Part shown: one piece after another, positions 1 through 12,060 of the stretch
Position numbering within the stretch: the first letter of the stretch is position 1
Layout: each line of letters opens with the position of its first letter
NCBI RefSeq assembly: GCF_002934365.1
Contig: NZ_PTIY01000004.1
Span: 62,001 to 126,000 of the forward strand
Reading direction: 5' to 3'
DNA length: 64,000 nt
From: Methylobacter tundripaludum
GTDB taxonomy: Bacteria; Pseudomonadota; Gammaproteobacteria; Methylococcales; Methylomonadaceae
Notes under the pieces: generated by a model
Database searches by the model: none
Told to the model about the DNA's origin: nothing
Seen by the model: only the letters and a program-made list of their open reading frames with translations
Translations under genes and position numbers: made by a program

Positions 1-139
1 AGCTGTAACCATAGCGCGTAGGAAGAAAAGCTTTATTAAGTTCGTTGCTGCCGGGCAAAAAAATCAATCGCTCTCGGTTTTGAGCCGTTATCCGCTTTAC
101 CTCAGCAGCCCGCTTGAAAACAATCGGATTATCCCCCAT
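1..139 (-). CDS. Partial hypothetical protein, runs off the left edge
   Basis: An ATG at 139 on the minus strand opens a frame that stays open for 46 codons to the window edge, beginning MGDNPIVFKRAAEVKRI. I do not recognise the product. It is divergent from clpB, with about 40 bases between the two starts. No strong ribosome binding site precedes the ATG. It could be the start of a real gene or a chance open frame; the uninterrupted run and plausible residue composition are the only support. Confidence 0.35.
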   Translation of the reverse strand, partial: MGDNPIVFKRAAEVKRITAQNRERLIFLPGSNELNKAFLPTRYGYS

Positions 140-179
140 GCTAGAGGCAACTTAAAAACTCCTTAATGAGGCAAATATT

Positions 180-2756
<2,577 letters not shown>

Positions 2757-2844
2757 GGCGTGCGCTATGTAGGATGAGTAGCTCGTAGGCGGTTTCGAGA
2801 CAGTAAACCGCCAATCAAAACACAGCTCAAAAATAATCAGACAT

Positions 2845-2877
2845 AAAAACCCCCGCTTGGATTTTTCCACGCGGGGT
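2845..2877 (-). terminator. Rho-independent terminator of the helicase-DUF2290 cassette
   Basis: Read on the minus strand, a GC-rich stem (ACCCCGC paired with GCGGGGG, plus a GG-CC extension around an A-rich loop) is followed directly by TTTTT. It lies about 60 bases past the stop of the DUF2290 gene. On the plus strand there is no T-run after the stem, so it serves the minus-strand genes and not clpB. Confidence 0.75.
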
Positions 2878-2938
2878 CAGGTTTATACTCCGTTTATGGC
2901 TGGTGCCTCATGGCGAATCCGTCCTACAGCTCTATTTG

Positions 2939-3583
2939 TTAATAAATGCCAAGGTGAAGTAAGGATTTTTCTTGATCCGTGATGGTTTTCGTGAAACGTT
3001 GACTGCTGATAATAAATTTCTGTGTATGTTTTTGAAAAGCAGGGTTATAAAAATTTCGTAATAGAAAGGTAATAAATATTTCAGGTGTTAGTGGTTCAGA
3101 AACTGGAATCCTGCAATTTTTATATTGCCCTAAAGTAGCATGAGTTTTTGGATGTTTTATGTCTTCAAAATTGTCAGGATCATAATCAAAACGAATAGGA
3201 AAAGTAACAATATTTCTTCCTAAAATATCAGCATAAATTTCATCATTTTCATAAAGGTCAGGTTCATTTTGAAAACTTTCTAAGGTGGGCGCTGGAAAAA
3301 AAGCTAACCGATGAGAAATCAGCTTGCTATCCTCAAAGCTATAAAGCATTTGAATTAAGGCACCATCAAGCATTTTGATATTGTAGTTTTTGGTTTCTTC
3401 CAATTTTCTGTATATTTCTTCATAAGCTATATTTTTCATGGCAATAGATACATCCTGCATACCCGAATAAGCAATACGTCCAAATTGACTTGAAGGAAAG
3501 TTTTGTTCTGCCGATAGTCCTATTTCAATCAGCTTCGCAGTTATTTTCTCAATTTGCCTAAGAATAATGACAGAATCTGGCAT
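2939..3583 (-). CDS. DUF2290 family protein, partner of the upstream helicase
   Basis: The 214-residue protein matches my memory of the DUF2290 family, whose biochemical role is unknown. The recognisable part is the block HPKTHATLGQYKNCRIP followed by a conserved FITFLLRNFYNP stretch in the last third. It has no signal peptide or membrane segment, so it is probably cytosolic. It follows the helicase gene by 2 bases on the same strand, so the two are surely co-transcribed. A helicase plus DUF2290 pair is listed among anti-phage systems found in P2/P4-type hotspots (named HelicaseDUF2290 or similar). The gene is AT-rich compared with clpB and uvrB on either side, which suggests horizontal acquisition. 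Family assignment is from memory; function is inferred from the pairing. Confidence 0.8.
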   Translation of the reverse strand: MPDSVIILRQIEKITAKLIEIGLSAEQNFPSSQFGRIAYSGMQDVSIAMKNIAYEEIYRKLEETKNYNIKMLDGALIQMLYSFEDSKLISHRLAFFPAPTLESFQNEPDLYENDEIYADILGRNIVTFPIRFDYDPDNFEDIKHPKTHATLGQYKNCRIPVSEPLTPEIFITFLLRNFYNPAFQKHTQKFIISSQRFTKTITDQEKSLLHLGIY

Positions 3584-3585
3584 AT

Positions 3586-5694
3586 TTAGAGCAATTCCTT
3601 TAATCTTGTTCTTAATTCTTCTGATAAATCTTCTTTGTGTATTTCGCCAATCATTAGACTTTGAAGTAAGTCATTTGCTGATGCAGATTTTTTTTGTAAT
3701 TTTTTACGTTCTTGTTCTGTCATATCCCTATTAACTATATTGAGTTTTTTACGCTCTTCTGCTGTTGGATAAGTAAATTTAAGCTCAAACTTATTATGTT
3801 TTACTTCTTCAAATTCTTGTTTCAATGCCTGCATATTCTGTCCATAACCCAATACACGCACCCATGCTTTGCTTCGCGTTAATGCAGTAAATAACATATT
3901 TCGCTTTTGGGCTATATTAAAAGCGTCAAAACATTCCTGGGCGTTAATGATATAGACCATAGACGCTTCATTGCCTTTGGCGCGGTATATTTGCGTAAAT
4001 ACAACGGCATTATCTTTAAAAAATTCATCGGGGGTTGTAGTTACGCCAGCCAGATTAGAATTGATCCCTTTTTTAAATAGCGCTTCCCTTATTACACCTA
4101 CAGCCCGTTTTGCAGTGTAAGGCTCAGGATGAATAACCATGATGTCGTCTAACTTTAATTCATCTTCCTTAATATTTTTTTCAATATCAGCGATTAAATA
4201 AGCAATTTGTTCCGCATCATTATTAAACGATTTAAATATAATCAAATCATCAATAGGTGAGTGTTTTTCTAAAAATTCGGGGCTGGATTTTTCATCTCTG
4301 GTTAAAGTGACTGGTTCACCATCCGCTAATTTTCCATCTTTAACTTTATAACCTACATCTTGCCAGAGTTGATGTTGATCAAACATCTGTATGAGTCCTT
4401 TTTTTCTGTAAATACCAAATCCTAAAGCATGAGCTGTGGCTAAAATGGGCCTGGAATTACGATAGCAAACATCTAAAACTATATCTTGCTTAGGCTTTCC
4501 TTGCGTGTTTTGTAAAGAAACAAATGGTTTATCAGAAGTATCTAAACCAAATAATTCTTCGGGTGATGGCATTTGTTTATTGCTGATATTTTGCAATTCA
4601 TCATAGGCATATACCAAGCGTTTTGGCTGCTTTAATATCCCGTAACATAAACGTAAAAAATAGGGTGAAAAATCTTGAGCCTCATCAACCAAAACAACAT
4701 CGTAATATTGCTGAAATGCTTTGATTTCGCTGTGAGCTTTTTCGCAAGCAACATCAAATCCCTTACCATAACTTTTTGCCATTAATTCGGCAGTCTTGAA
4801 ATCAAAATACTCAATATTATGCTTCAGACAGATTTCATAATAGATACCACGTATTGAAGGGCTACCCCACGCGTGAATAATGTCAATTTTATCCCAATCT
4901 GGTTCTTCGTTTTTATGTTCTAGGGTAAATAAGGTAATGAAATGTTTAAATTGATTTTTAAGTGAACGGCTATTAAAAGTGACAGCTATACGCCAATCTG
5001 GATTTTTTGAATGTAAATAAGCAACTTTAAGAGCTAAAACAATTGTCTTTCCTGATCCCGCCAGTCCTCTAATACGCTGAACACCATCAACTGTTTCAAT
5101 AACCGCAGTACTCTGTTGGCGGTCTAAATTAGCAATGGACTCTTCTAATTTTTTTAGTTTGGCGCCTTTGGAATCAAGCTTTTTAACATAGCCACGTTTA
5201 TTTCTATTTCTTATGGTTGTAATAGATTGGATGACAGAAACCAGTTTTTGATAAGCCTGATTATCTTCCCAAGTCTTAGATTCCAGGAAATCAGCCAAAT
5301 CGTTCTCACAAACCAAAATGGGGTGTTCAGAATGTATATCTGTGCGCCCTGTCCACGCAGACGCAAAGGTAGCAACATTTAATTGAACGGCTAAATTTCT
5401 CCCCTTAGTTAAATCCTTATGCTGCTTTAATTTAGATTCTAATTTCGTGTAGTTTTCATCTTGTATATCAGCGATTTCTATTCCTTCGTTATAAGCACCC
5501 TCGATAAGGTGAAAAATAACAGCACCGTGTCTATCGGAAAGTAATAATGCATCAATTTGATAGCCGCCTTCAATCGTACCAATAATTGGGTAACCTAAAT
5601 ACAGGTAGCCTTCTATATCGGTTCTTGTTTCAAAGTAATCAGCTAATCTTTGGCTGCTGATTGGCTTATCAGTACCGCCTCTAACAACAATCAT
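3586..5694 (-). CDS. UvrD-like superfamily 1 helicase of a helicase-DUF2290 defence pair
   Basis: This is a 702-residue superfamily 1 DNA helicase or translocase. Walker A GLAGSGKT is at residues 210-217, a Walker B/DEAQD box (VVLVDEAQDFSP) lies in the 330s, and the C-terminal UvrD motif is seen in FTQIYRAKGNEASMVYII and MLFTALTRSKAW. The first 130 residues resemble a NERD/PD-(D/E)XK nuclease fold (GYQIDALLLS then VIFHLIEG), but the expected E-x-K is replaced by H-L-I-E-G, so a nuclease there is probably inactive. The start ATG overlaps the stop of the DUF2281-like gene (ATGA), and the DUF2290 gene follows after 2 bases. AT-rich composition points to transfer. Helicase activity is certain by family; defence is inferred from the DUF2290 partner. 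Confidence 0.88.
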   Translation of the reverse strand: MIVVRGGTDKPISSQRLADYFETRTDIEGYLYLGYPIIGTIEGGYQIDALLLSDRHGAVIFHLIEGAYNEGIEIADIQDENYTKLESKLKQHKDLTKGRNLAVQLNVATFASAWTGRTDIHSEHPILVCENDLADFLESKTWEDNQAYQKLVSVIQSITTIRNRNKRGYVKKLDSKGAKLKKLEESIANLDRQQSTAVIETVDGVQRIRGLAGSGKTIVLALKVAYLHSKNPDWRIAVTFNSRSLKNQFKHFITLFTLEHKNEEPDWDKIDIIHAWGSPSIRGIYYEICLKHNIEYFDFKTAELMAKSYGKGFDVACEKAHSEIKAFQQYYDVVLVDEAQDFSPYFLRLCYGILKQPKRLVYAYDELQNISNKQMPSPEELFGLDTSDKPFVSLQNTQGKPKQDIVLDVCYRNSRPILATAHALGFGIYRKKGLIQMFDQHQLWQDVGYKVKDGKLADGEPVTLTRDEKSSPEFLEKHSPIDDLIIFKSFNNDAEQIAYLIADIEKNIKEDELKLDDIMVIHPEPYTAKRAVGVIREALFKKGINSNLAGVTTTPDEFFKDNAVVFTQIYRAKGNEASMVYIINAQECFDAFNIAQKRNMLFTALTRSKAWVRVLGYGQNMQALKQEFEEVKHNKFELKFTYPTAEERKKLNIVNRDMTEQERKKLQKKSASANDLLQSLMIGEIHKEDLSEELRTRLKELL

Positions 5695-5957
5695 TTTTTC
5701 AGCCCTACGCTATATCCGATGTCACAGTCTTGGCGTTGCTCATTTTGCCACTGTACGCCATCAACACCTGTAAAAACGCCCAGCTCAACGGCATTATCCA
5801 AGGCTTTTTCCAGTCGCTTTTTGCGTTGCTGCGGATCGGTTGTTAATCGGGCGTTGGCCTGTTTTTGCTCTAAAAATAGGACAAAATCAAAAACTTCCGC
5901 TTGTAGTTGCGGCGATAATTTCTCGGTATGCTGTTGTATTATTTCGTCTAAACGCAT
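5691..5957 (-). CDS. DUF2281-type antitoxin-like protein
   Basis: This 88-residue protein has the N-terminal helix pattern of DUF2281 proteins (LDEIIQQHTEKLSPQLQAEV then FDFVLFLEQK), which usually sit upstream of a PIN-domain toxin as VapB-like antitoxins. Here no PIN gene follows. Instead the stop overlaps the start of the helicase gene by 4 bases, so translation of the two is coupled. It may be an antitoxin orphaned when the helicase cassette arrived, or a third component that controls the helicase. The C-terminal half (VFTGVDGVQWQNEQRQ) is unremarkable. Confidence 0.7.
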   Translation of the reverse strand: MRLDEIIQQHTEKLSPQLQAEVFDFVLFLEQKQANARLTTDPQQRKKRLEKALDNAVELGVFTGVDGVQWQNEQRQDCDIGYSVGLKK

Positions 5958-6103
5958 GTTTTGCTCATTTTGGTTAGTTATAAAAGGCAGGTATGCAGGC
6001 TCTGCCGTCCATTGTTCAGCCTAGCTGTATGTGTGTCAAGGTCGATGTGATTGACTAATATCGGAGCGGTTTTTTGCGTTGTTCCACCAAGCTTTAACGC
6101 TAA

Positions 6104-8116
6104 CTACACCAACATCAACTCCTGCAAAACCTTAATCTCATCCCTGATCTTAGCCGCCTGCTCGAATTCAAGATTTTTCGCATGCTGGTACATGGCGTCT
6201 TCCAGTTGCTTCAGTTTCTTGCTAGCCTGCTTGGGCGTCATGGCCGCTTTATAGTCGGCAGGAAATTCAGCTACCTTGTCCAGCAGCTTGTTGGCGGGGG
6301 TCATGCCTGCGCCGGGTATCGATACTTGCATAATATCGGTGACCGACTTGAAAATGGTCTTCGGCTCGATATGATGCTCGATATTGAACTGGTGCTGCTT
6401 TTCGCGGCGGCGCTCGGTTTCATCGATCGCCTGCTGCATCGATTTGGTGATTTTATCGCCGTACAAGATCGCTTTGCCGTTGGCATTCCGCGCCGCCCGG
6501 CCGATGGTTTGCACCAGCGACACGACCGAACGCAGGAAGCCTTCCTTGTCGGCGTCCAGTATCGCAACCAATGACACTTCCGGTATGTCCAGCCCTTCGC
6601 GCAACAGGTTGATGCCGACCAGCACGTCGAACTGCCCCAGCCGCAAATCGCGGATGATCTCGACCCGTTCCACGGTATCGATGTCGGAATGTAAATAACG
6701 CACCCGAACTCCGTGTTCCATCAGGTATTCGGTCAAGTCTTCGGACATCCGCTTGGTCAGCGTGGTTACCAGCACCCGTTCTTTTACGACAACGCGCTTG
6801 TTGATTTCCGACAGCAAATCATCGACTTGGGTGGTGGCCGGGCGCACTTCCACGACCGGATCAAGCAAGCCGGTCGGCCTGACCACCTGCTCGGCAAAAA
6901 CGCCGGAATGCTCCCGTTCGTAGGGGCCCGGCGTTGCCGACACGTAAATCCGCTGCGGTGCTCTCAACTCAAACTCATCGAACATCAGCGGGCGATTGTC
7001 CAGCGCGGACGGCAGCCTGAAGCCGTATTCGACCAGCGTTTCCTTGCGCGACCTGTCGCCCTTGTACATCGCGCCGATCTGCGGCACGGCGACATGGCTT
7101 TCATCAATAATCACCAGCGCATTGTCGCGCAAGTAATCGAACATGGTCGGCGGCGACTCGCCCGAGCTTCGACCGGACAGGTAGCGGGAATAGTTTTCGA
7201 TGCCTGAGCAATAGCCGACTTCCAGTATCATCTCAATATCGAACAGCGTCCGTTGCTCCAGCCGTTGCGCTTCGACCAGTTTATCCAGCGAGCGCAATTG
7301 CTCCAGGCGTTCCTTGAGTTCCACCTTGATGGCTTCGACGGCTTCCAACAGCTGCTCGCGCGGCGTGACATAATGGCTTTTCGGGTAAATCGTATAGCGC
7401 GCCAGCCGCCGGATGATTTCGCCGGTCAGCGGGTCGAATAACGACAAGCGTTCCACCTCGTCATCGAACAGCTCTATCCGTAACGCTTCGCTGTCCGACT
7501 CGGCCGGGAACACGTCGATGACCTCGCCGCGCACCCGGTAGGTCGCCCGGCGCAGGTCGATGTCGTTGCGGGTATATTGCATTTCCGCCAGCCGCCGCAG
7601 GATGTCGCGCTGGTTAATCATGTCGCCCTTGACCAAGTGCAGCACCATCTTGAAGTACGATTCCGGCTCGCCCAAACCGTAAATGGCCGAAACCGTGGCG
7701 ACGACGATGGTATCGTCCCGTTCGATTAGTGCCTTGGTCGCCGACAAGCGCATTTGTTCGATATGCTCGTTGATCGCCGCATCTTTGTCTATGAAGGTGT
7801 CGGAGGCCGGGACATACGCTTCCGGCTGGTAATAGTCGTAATACGAGACGAAATACTCGACGCTGTTTTCCGGGAAAAACTCCTTCATCTCGCCGTAGAG
7901 TTGCGCGGCCAGGGTTTTATTGGGCGCCATAATCATCGCCGGGCGCTGCACTTGGTTAATCACATTGGCTATCGTGAAGGTTTTGCCGGAACCGGTCACG
8001 CCGAGCAAAGTCTGATGCACTTCTCCGTCATTCAAGCCCTCGACCAGGGCTTGTATCGCGGTAGGCTGGTCACCGGCTGGCTGGAAACGGCTGTGGAGTT
8101 TGAACTTCTTTTTCAC
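6104..8116 (-). CDS. uvrB: Excinuclease ABC subunit B
   Basis: UvrB is the damage-verifying helicase-like subunit of nucleotide excision repair; it receives DNA from UvrA and recruits UvrC. The 670-residue length is typical. Walker A GVTGSGKT is near residue 40, the damage-probing beta-hairpin segment [12 protein letters not shown] follows near residue 93, and helicase motifs V and VI ([14 protein letters not shown] and QTIGRAARN) are present. The C-terminal UVR motif that binds UvrC is seen at [20 protein letters not shown]. It stands alone; the next minus-strand genes downstream belong to an unrelated cassette. Confidence 0.98.
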   Translation of the reverse strand: MKKKFKLHSRFQPAGDQPTAIQALVEGLNDGEVHQTLLGVTGSGKTFTIANVINQVQRPAMIMAPNKTLAAQLYGEMKEFFPENSVEYFVSYYDYYQPEAYVPASDTFIDKDAAINEHIEQMRLSATKALIERDDTIVVATVSAIYGLGEPESYFKMVLHLVKGDMINQRDILRRLAEMQYTRNDIDLRRATYRVRGEVIDVFPAESDSEALRIELFDDEVERLSLFDPLTGEIIRRLARYTIYPKSHYVTPREQLLEAVEAIKVELKERLEQLRSLDKLVEAQRLEQRTLFDIEMILEVGYCSGIENYSRYLSGRSSGESPPTMFDYLRDNALVIIDESHVAVPQIGAMYKGDRSRKETLVEYGFRLPSALDNRPLMFDEFELRAPQRIYVSATPGPYEREHSGVFAEQVVRPTGLLDPVVEVRPATTQVDDLLSEINKRVVVKERVLVTTLTKRMSEDLTEYLMEHGVRVRYLHSDIDTVERVEIIRDLRLGQFDVLVGINLLREGLDIPEVSLVAILDADKEGFLRSVVSLVQTIGRAARNANGKAILYGDKITKSMQQAIDETERRREKQHQFNIEHHIEPKTIFKSVTDIMQVSIPGAGMTPANKLLDKVAEFPADYKAAMTPKQASKKLKQLEDAMYQHAKNLEFEQAAKIRDEIKVLQELMLV

Positions 8117-8182
8117 TTGGATTTCTCAATGAATATAACTGCTTTATCGTTCCCATGTTTCGGCATCACTGCCATGATTTAA

Positions 8183-8231
8183 GGATTTTACCGTTCGCCC
8201 TGAGCTTGTCGAAGGGTGAATGGTAAAATCC
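8183..8231. repeat. REP-like palindrome, first of a pair
   Basis: Two 19-base arms (8183-8201 and 8213-8231) match at 17 of 19 positions when one is reversed, around the loop GAGCTTGTCGA. The centre is the widespread REP-type core CTGAGCTTGTCGAAGGG. The arms continue past the core into an A/T-rich part (GGATTTTACC) that the neighbouring copy does not share. It lies between the divergent uvrB and aminotransferase genes. Confidence 0.75.
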
Positions 8232-8240
8232 GGTTCGCGT

Positions 8241-8291
8241 TGACTTAAGCCGTTCATGCTTCGACAAGCTCAGCACGAACGGCTTAAGTCA
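8241..8291. repeat. REP-like palindrome, second copy in opposite orientation
   Basis: Arms 8241-8259 and 8273-8291 match at 18 of 19 positions around the loop TTCGACAAGCTCA. The core is the same as in the copy at 8183-8231 but inverted. The outer arm sequence (TGACTTAAGCC) is different from that of the first copy and is again perfectly palindromic. Confidence 0.75.
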
Positions 8292-8330
8292 CGATCAACT
8301 TCTCAATAAACATGTATTTTTAACACCTTG

Positions 8331-8362
8331 TTGTTAGTAAGCCATTATACATAATGTATAAT
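8331..8362 (+). promoter_or_regulatory. Possible promoter of the aminotransferase gene
   Basis: A perfect TATAAT at 8357-8362 lies 37 bases before the ATG of the aminotransferase gene. A TTGTTA at 8331-8336 is the best -35 candidate, but its 20-base spacing is too long. The -10 may act alone or with a regulator. Confidence 0.3.
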
Positions 8363-8399
8363 CCTCTCCATCTTTGGCATTGATTTTACACGGGGAAAC

Positions 8400-9581
8400 A
8401 TGAGCATCAAACTTTCTAACAGAGTCCAGGCAGTTAAACCATCACCTACTTTGGCGATTACCGCCAGAGCCGCGCAAATGCGTGCCGCAGGCAAAGACAT
8501 AATCGGCCTTGGCGCCGGTGAGCCGGATTTCGACACCCCGGATCATATCAAGGCAGCGGCGGTTAAGGCTATTGAAAACGGCCAGACCAAATACACCGCA
8601 GTCGACGGCATAGCCAGCCTGAAAAAAGCCATTATCGCCAAGTACAAGAACGATAACGGCCTCGATTACCAGCCTAACCAGGTCCTGGTTTCCTGCGGCG
8701 GCAAACAAAGCTCATTCAACCTGACCCAGGCCCTGCTTAACGCGGGGGATGAAGTCATCATTCCCGCGCCGTTCTGGGTTTCCTATCCTGACATGGTGTT
8801 GTTGGCCGACGGCGTGCCGGTGATTATCGAAACCACCCAGGCACAGCACTTTAAAATAACGCCTGAACAGTTGCGCGCCGCCATCACCGATAAAACCCGG
8901 TTAATCTTTATCAACAGCCCGTCCAATCCGTCCGGCGTTGCGTATAACCTGGAAGAGCTGAAAGCCTTAGGTGACGTGCTGAAAGATTTCCCGAACATTA
9001 TCATCGCAACCGATGATATGTACGAGCACATCCTTTGGAAGAAAGGCACGTTTGTTAATATTTTAAACGCGCATCCCGAACTGTATGACCGCACCGTGGT
9101 CATGAACGGCGTATCCAAAGCCTATTCGATGACCGGCTGGCGTATCGGTTATGCCGCAGGCCCTGCGGATTTGATCGAGGCGATGACCACTATCCAGTCG
9201 CAAAGCACCTCCAACCCGACGTCGATTTCGCAACATGCCGCCGAAGCCGCGTTAACCGGGGATCAAAGTTTTATCGACGATATGTGCGTTGAGTTTAAAA
9301 AGCGCCACGATTATGTCGTCAGCGAACTGAACAGTATCGACGGCGTTGAATGCCTTGAAACCGACGGTACTTTTTACGTGTTCCCTAACGTGGAAAAGCT
9401 GATTGCCAGACTGGATAACATCGATGACGATTTGGGTTTTTCCGAATATTTGATCGAACAAGCCGGTGTCGCGTTGGTGCCGGGTTCCGCGTTCGGCACG
9501 CCGGGGCATATCAGGATTTCGATAGCCACCAGCATGGCGAATCTGCAAAATGCGTTGGAGCGGATTAAGAAGGCGATTTAA
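8400..9581 (+). CDS. aspC: PLP-dependent aspartate aminotransferase, class I (type Ib)
   Basis: The enzyme transfers the amino group between aspartate and 2-oxoglutarate, linking oxaloacetate with amino-acid synthesis. The 393-residue length and the N-terminus LSNRVQAVKPSPTLAI fit the Ib subgroup. The PLP-binding lysine is in SKAYSMTGWRIGYAAGP; other family marks are INSPSNPSGVAY and the C-terminal RISIATS with the substrate-carboxylate arginine. The start has GGGGAAAC just upstream. It is monocistronic, flanked by a REP pair upstream and a convergent gene downstream. Closely related enzymes act on prephenate or other acids, so exact substrate range is inferred. Confidence 0.92.
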   Translation: MSIKLSNRVQAVKPSPTLAITARAAQMRAAGKDIIGLGAGEPDFDTPDHIKAAAVKAIENGQTKYTAVDGIASLKKAIIAKYKNDNGLDYQPNQVLVSCGGKQSSFNLTQALLNAGDEVIIPAPFWVSYPDMVLLADGVPVIIETTQAQHFKITPEQLRAAITDKTRLIFINSPSNPSGVAYNLEELKALGDVLKDFPNIIIATDDMYEHILWKKGTFVNILNAHPELYDRTVVMNGVSKAYSMTGWRIGYAAGPADLIEAMTTIQSQSTSNPTSISQHAAEAALTGDQSFIDDMCVEFKKRHDYVVSELNSIDGVECLETDGTFYVFPNVEKLIARLDNIDDDLGFSEYLIEQAGVALVPGSAFGTPGHIRISIATSMANLQNALERIKKAI

Positions 9582-9647
9582 GTCTTTTGTAGGTAAATTG
9601 ATCGGGGCGGGGGACGGGCGCAATGCCGCCGCCCCGGCCCCGGTCGG

Positions 9648-11888
9648 CTATTTACCAGTCAGCAGGCCGCCTAGAGCCGCCAGTTGATTGATCTCGTTTT
9701 TACTCGAAGTTTTAACGGCCTCCGCCTGAATGCCGTCCGCAAACTTATTGGCAACATCAAATTGCAAAGCTTGTGCGGAATTTTTGGCAATAACGGCGAG
9801 CACATCATCTTTGGCGCTCGATGCAGGCAGGCTGCTGAGTTCTTTTTCCGCCAGTGCGATTAACTCGGAGGCTTTGGTTGAATTATCCGTTCTGGCGTAG
9901 TGTCCGGCTATACGGCTTGCAATAATGGCTTTGTCGGCAGCCAAGGCCATAGTGGGAAGCTGGCCTTCCGCCAACTCCAAGGAATAACCGGCAATGCTGG
10001 GGTCGTAGCCGGCAATCAAGTCAAAGGACATGGCTTTATAGGCCGCATCCTGTATGTCTTTGTTGACGGCTAAGGCGCGGTTAATGGCGTTGTTTTTTAG
10101 CAATATTTGAATGACTCGATAGAGTGCCGCACCTTGTTGTTCTTTTGGAATGTTTTGCTGCATTGTCGGTTGCAGCTGATCGATATAGGCATAAGCTTCG
10201 ATCAGCTCTATTAGGGTTTCGGTTTTTATCTTGCCGAGAAGGTTTTCGGTGCTTGTCAGCCATTTGGCGGCGCCGGCTCCGTCATTAATGTCATGATAAG
10301 CCCGTCCCAAGGCAGCGCGGGCGCTGACTTGCTGATCCGGGGATTCCAGTTTCGCCAGTAAGTTATCAGCCTGAGAGAAATAACTGTTAGAGGCTTCAAC
10401 GTTACCGGCTTTAAAGTTATATACGGCGAGCTTTAACGCCGATTTTAATTGTGTAGTTGCATCCGGTATTTGTTTCAAGACGGTATCGGCGCGCGTCAGC
10501 AGGTCGTTCTTTTTGCTTATGCGGGCTTGATAAAACCCGGCCTGGGCCAGATAGTCGGCCTGATTGGCTGGGAGCGCATTAATCCTGGCTTCGATGGCGG
10601 CGGTAATATCTGTCACCAGTTTGTCCTGGCCTGCTTTTTGAGCTGCATCCAACACTAGCGCTGCGGTATTGATGTAGCTTTCGGTATCGACAACGTGTTG
10701 CCCTAACAGATAGGCGTCATTGAAGGAATTACGGCTTATTAGGCTCTTTACACGCCGATCGAGAAATAAATCCCACTCCTGGTTGTTAACCCCGTCGGAC
10801 AGCAGAGAAACGGTAACAGGACTGATTTTATCAGCCGTATTCGTGGCGGCGGCAGTGCCGGTGTTTGTAGGGGTTACGGTATTTGGAGCGATACCGCTAT
10901 TTGACGCGGCGGAGGCCGGTTTTCCCGCTCCGGGCGCAGCGTTTTTGTTCATATTATTGGCGAGTTTATCCGCATCCATACCAAAGGCGTTAAGCACTTT
11001 ATTGGCTTTATCATGGGTGTCTTGCAGCGACATCTGTCCGTCGGTCTGTCCGGTTGCTCCGGCAGCAGGGATGAGAGCGCCTCCTTCGCCAACGCTACTG
11101 ACGCCGACATCGCTATTGGCTGTGTCAGGAGTATTTTGCACTGATACCTGGCCGTCGGCAGGGGCAGCTGCAACGATGGCGCCGCCCTCTCCAACGCTGC
11201 TGGCGCCGGCATCGACTACGACTGGCTGAGGATTCTCTTTTTTAATGCCGAAAAGATAATACCCTGCCTCCACTGCAATAAGGACAGCCGCCACGCTACC
11301 GCCGATAAGCAGCATTTTTTTCATGTTCTTCTGTTTTGGGTCGCCGAAAAGCTCCTGCCGAACCTCGTCTTCTATTTGCTGCTTGCGTCTTTGTTCGGCT
11401 TCTTTTTTCAGTTGTTCCGCTATGTCCTGTTGTTCCTTGGTCTGGGAGGCTAATAGCCGCCTTTTCAGCGCTTCTTTTTCCTCTTGCTGTTTAAGCTTAT
11501 CCAGGTAGTCATTGATATTGACAAAACACTTGCTGCATTTTACCGGATCCGGGGCATCCTTATCCAAGGTGTGTTTGAACTTACAATGCGGGCAGGTAAA
11601 AATGCGGGTGGTAACATCCTCCCTGCCTTGCGTCAGAGAAAGCTCGGGGCCTCCAGCTCCCGGTTTATAAACGCAAATAAGGCCCGCTTTATAAAGAGTT
11701 CCCTGGATTTTTTTGGCCTCTTCGCTGTCAACATTGCGGCGGATGCACAGACCCGAGCCTGTACCCCATGCGCTTTCAAGTTGTTCCTCTTTGATTTTAA
11801 AAATCTGGCAGGCTTTTTGTTTAATTTGTTCCGCATCGTCCATGCTTTCCGGGCGGATACCTCTTATAAATACATCGTATGAAGCCAT
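9648..11888 (-). CDS. Zinc-ribbon, coiled-coil, single-membrane-span protein of unknown function
   Basis: I do not recognise a named family. From the ATG at 11888 the product has 746 residues. Visible parts: an N-terminal region of about 85 residues with ribosome-independent look (YDVFIRGIRPESMDDAEQIK), a zinc ribbon CPHCKFKH...KCSKC (about residues 98-120), a charged coiled coil (about 125-185), one membrane span (MLLIGGSVAAVLIAVEAGYY), a low-complexity Ala/Gly/Thr linker and a long alpha-helical repeat-like domain suited to TPR-type packing. The linker holds an internal duplication: SSVGEGGA...DGQ.S.Q.T occurs twice about 45 residues apart. A longer frame starts at a TTG 12 bases upstream, but the ATG with GAGA before it is a better start. 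Topology suggests a cytoplasmic zinc ribbon and a periplasmic helical domain. Confidence 0.8.
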   Translation of the reverse strand: MASYDVFIRGIRPESMDDAEQIKQKACQIFKIKEEQLESAWGTGSGLCIRRNVDSEEAKKIQGTLYKAGLICVYKPGAGGPELSLTQGREDVTTRIFTCPHCKFKHTLDKDAPDPVKCSKCFVNINDYLDKLKQQEEKEALKRRLLASQTKEQQDIAEQLKKEAEQRRKQQIEDEVRQELFGDPKQKNMKKMLLIGGSVAAVLIAVEAGYYLFGIKKENPQPVVVDAGASSVGEGGAIVAAAPADGQVSVQNTPDTANSDVGVSSVGEGGALIPAAGATGQTDGQMSLQDTHDKANKVLNAFGMDADKLANNMNKNAAPGAGKPASAASNSGIAPNTVTPTNTGTAAATNTADKISPVTVSLLSDGVNNQEWDLFLDRRVKSLISRNSFNDAYLLGQHVVDTESYINTAALVLDAAQKAGQDKLVTDITAAIEARINALPANQADYLAQAGFYQARISKKNDLLTRADTVLKQIPDATTQLKSALKLAVYNFKAGNVEASNSYFSQADNLLAKLESPDQQVSARAALGRAYHDINDGAGAAKWLTSTENLLGKIKTETLIELIEAYAYIDQLQPTMQQNIPKEQQGAALYRVIQILLKNNAINRALAVNKDIQDAAYKAMSFDLIAGYDPSIAGYSLELAEGQLPTMALAADKAIIASRIAGHYARTDNSTKASELIALAEKELSSLPASSAKDDVLAVIAKNSAQALQFDVANKFADGIQAEAVKTSSKNEINQLAALGGLLTGK

Positions 11889-12060
11889 GATTTTTCTCAA
11901 AAAGTTAACAAAAGGTGTCTGTTTTCAATGCTTAAGAAATAGAATCCAAAGTGAGGCGCAATCTTAACAGACGATTAGGGGTAATGGTAGTCAACGTGCT
12001 AAGGCGCATCTTATGGGAAGCGGCAGTGATATTTTCACGAGGACATTTAACCATATGCTT

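Noticed and set aside
5650-6024. A 124-codon plus-strand frame across the antitoxin-like gene
   Set aside because: It is antisense to the DUF2281-like gene and to the helicase start, with a Cys/Ser-rich residue mix typical of shadow frames.
9601-9647. A terminator between the convergent aminotransferase and zinc-ribbon genes
   Set aside because: The region is GC-rich and can fold, but no stem followed by a T-run is seen on either strand.
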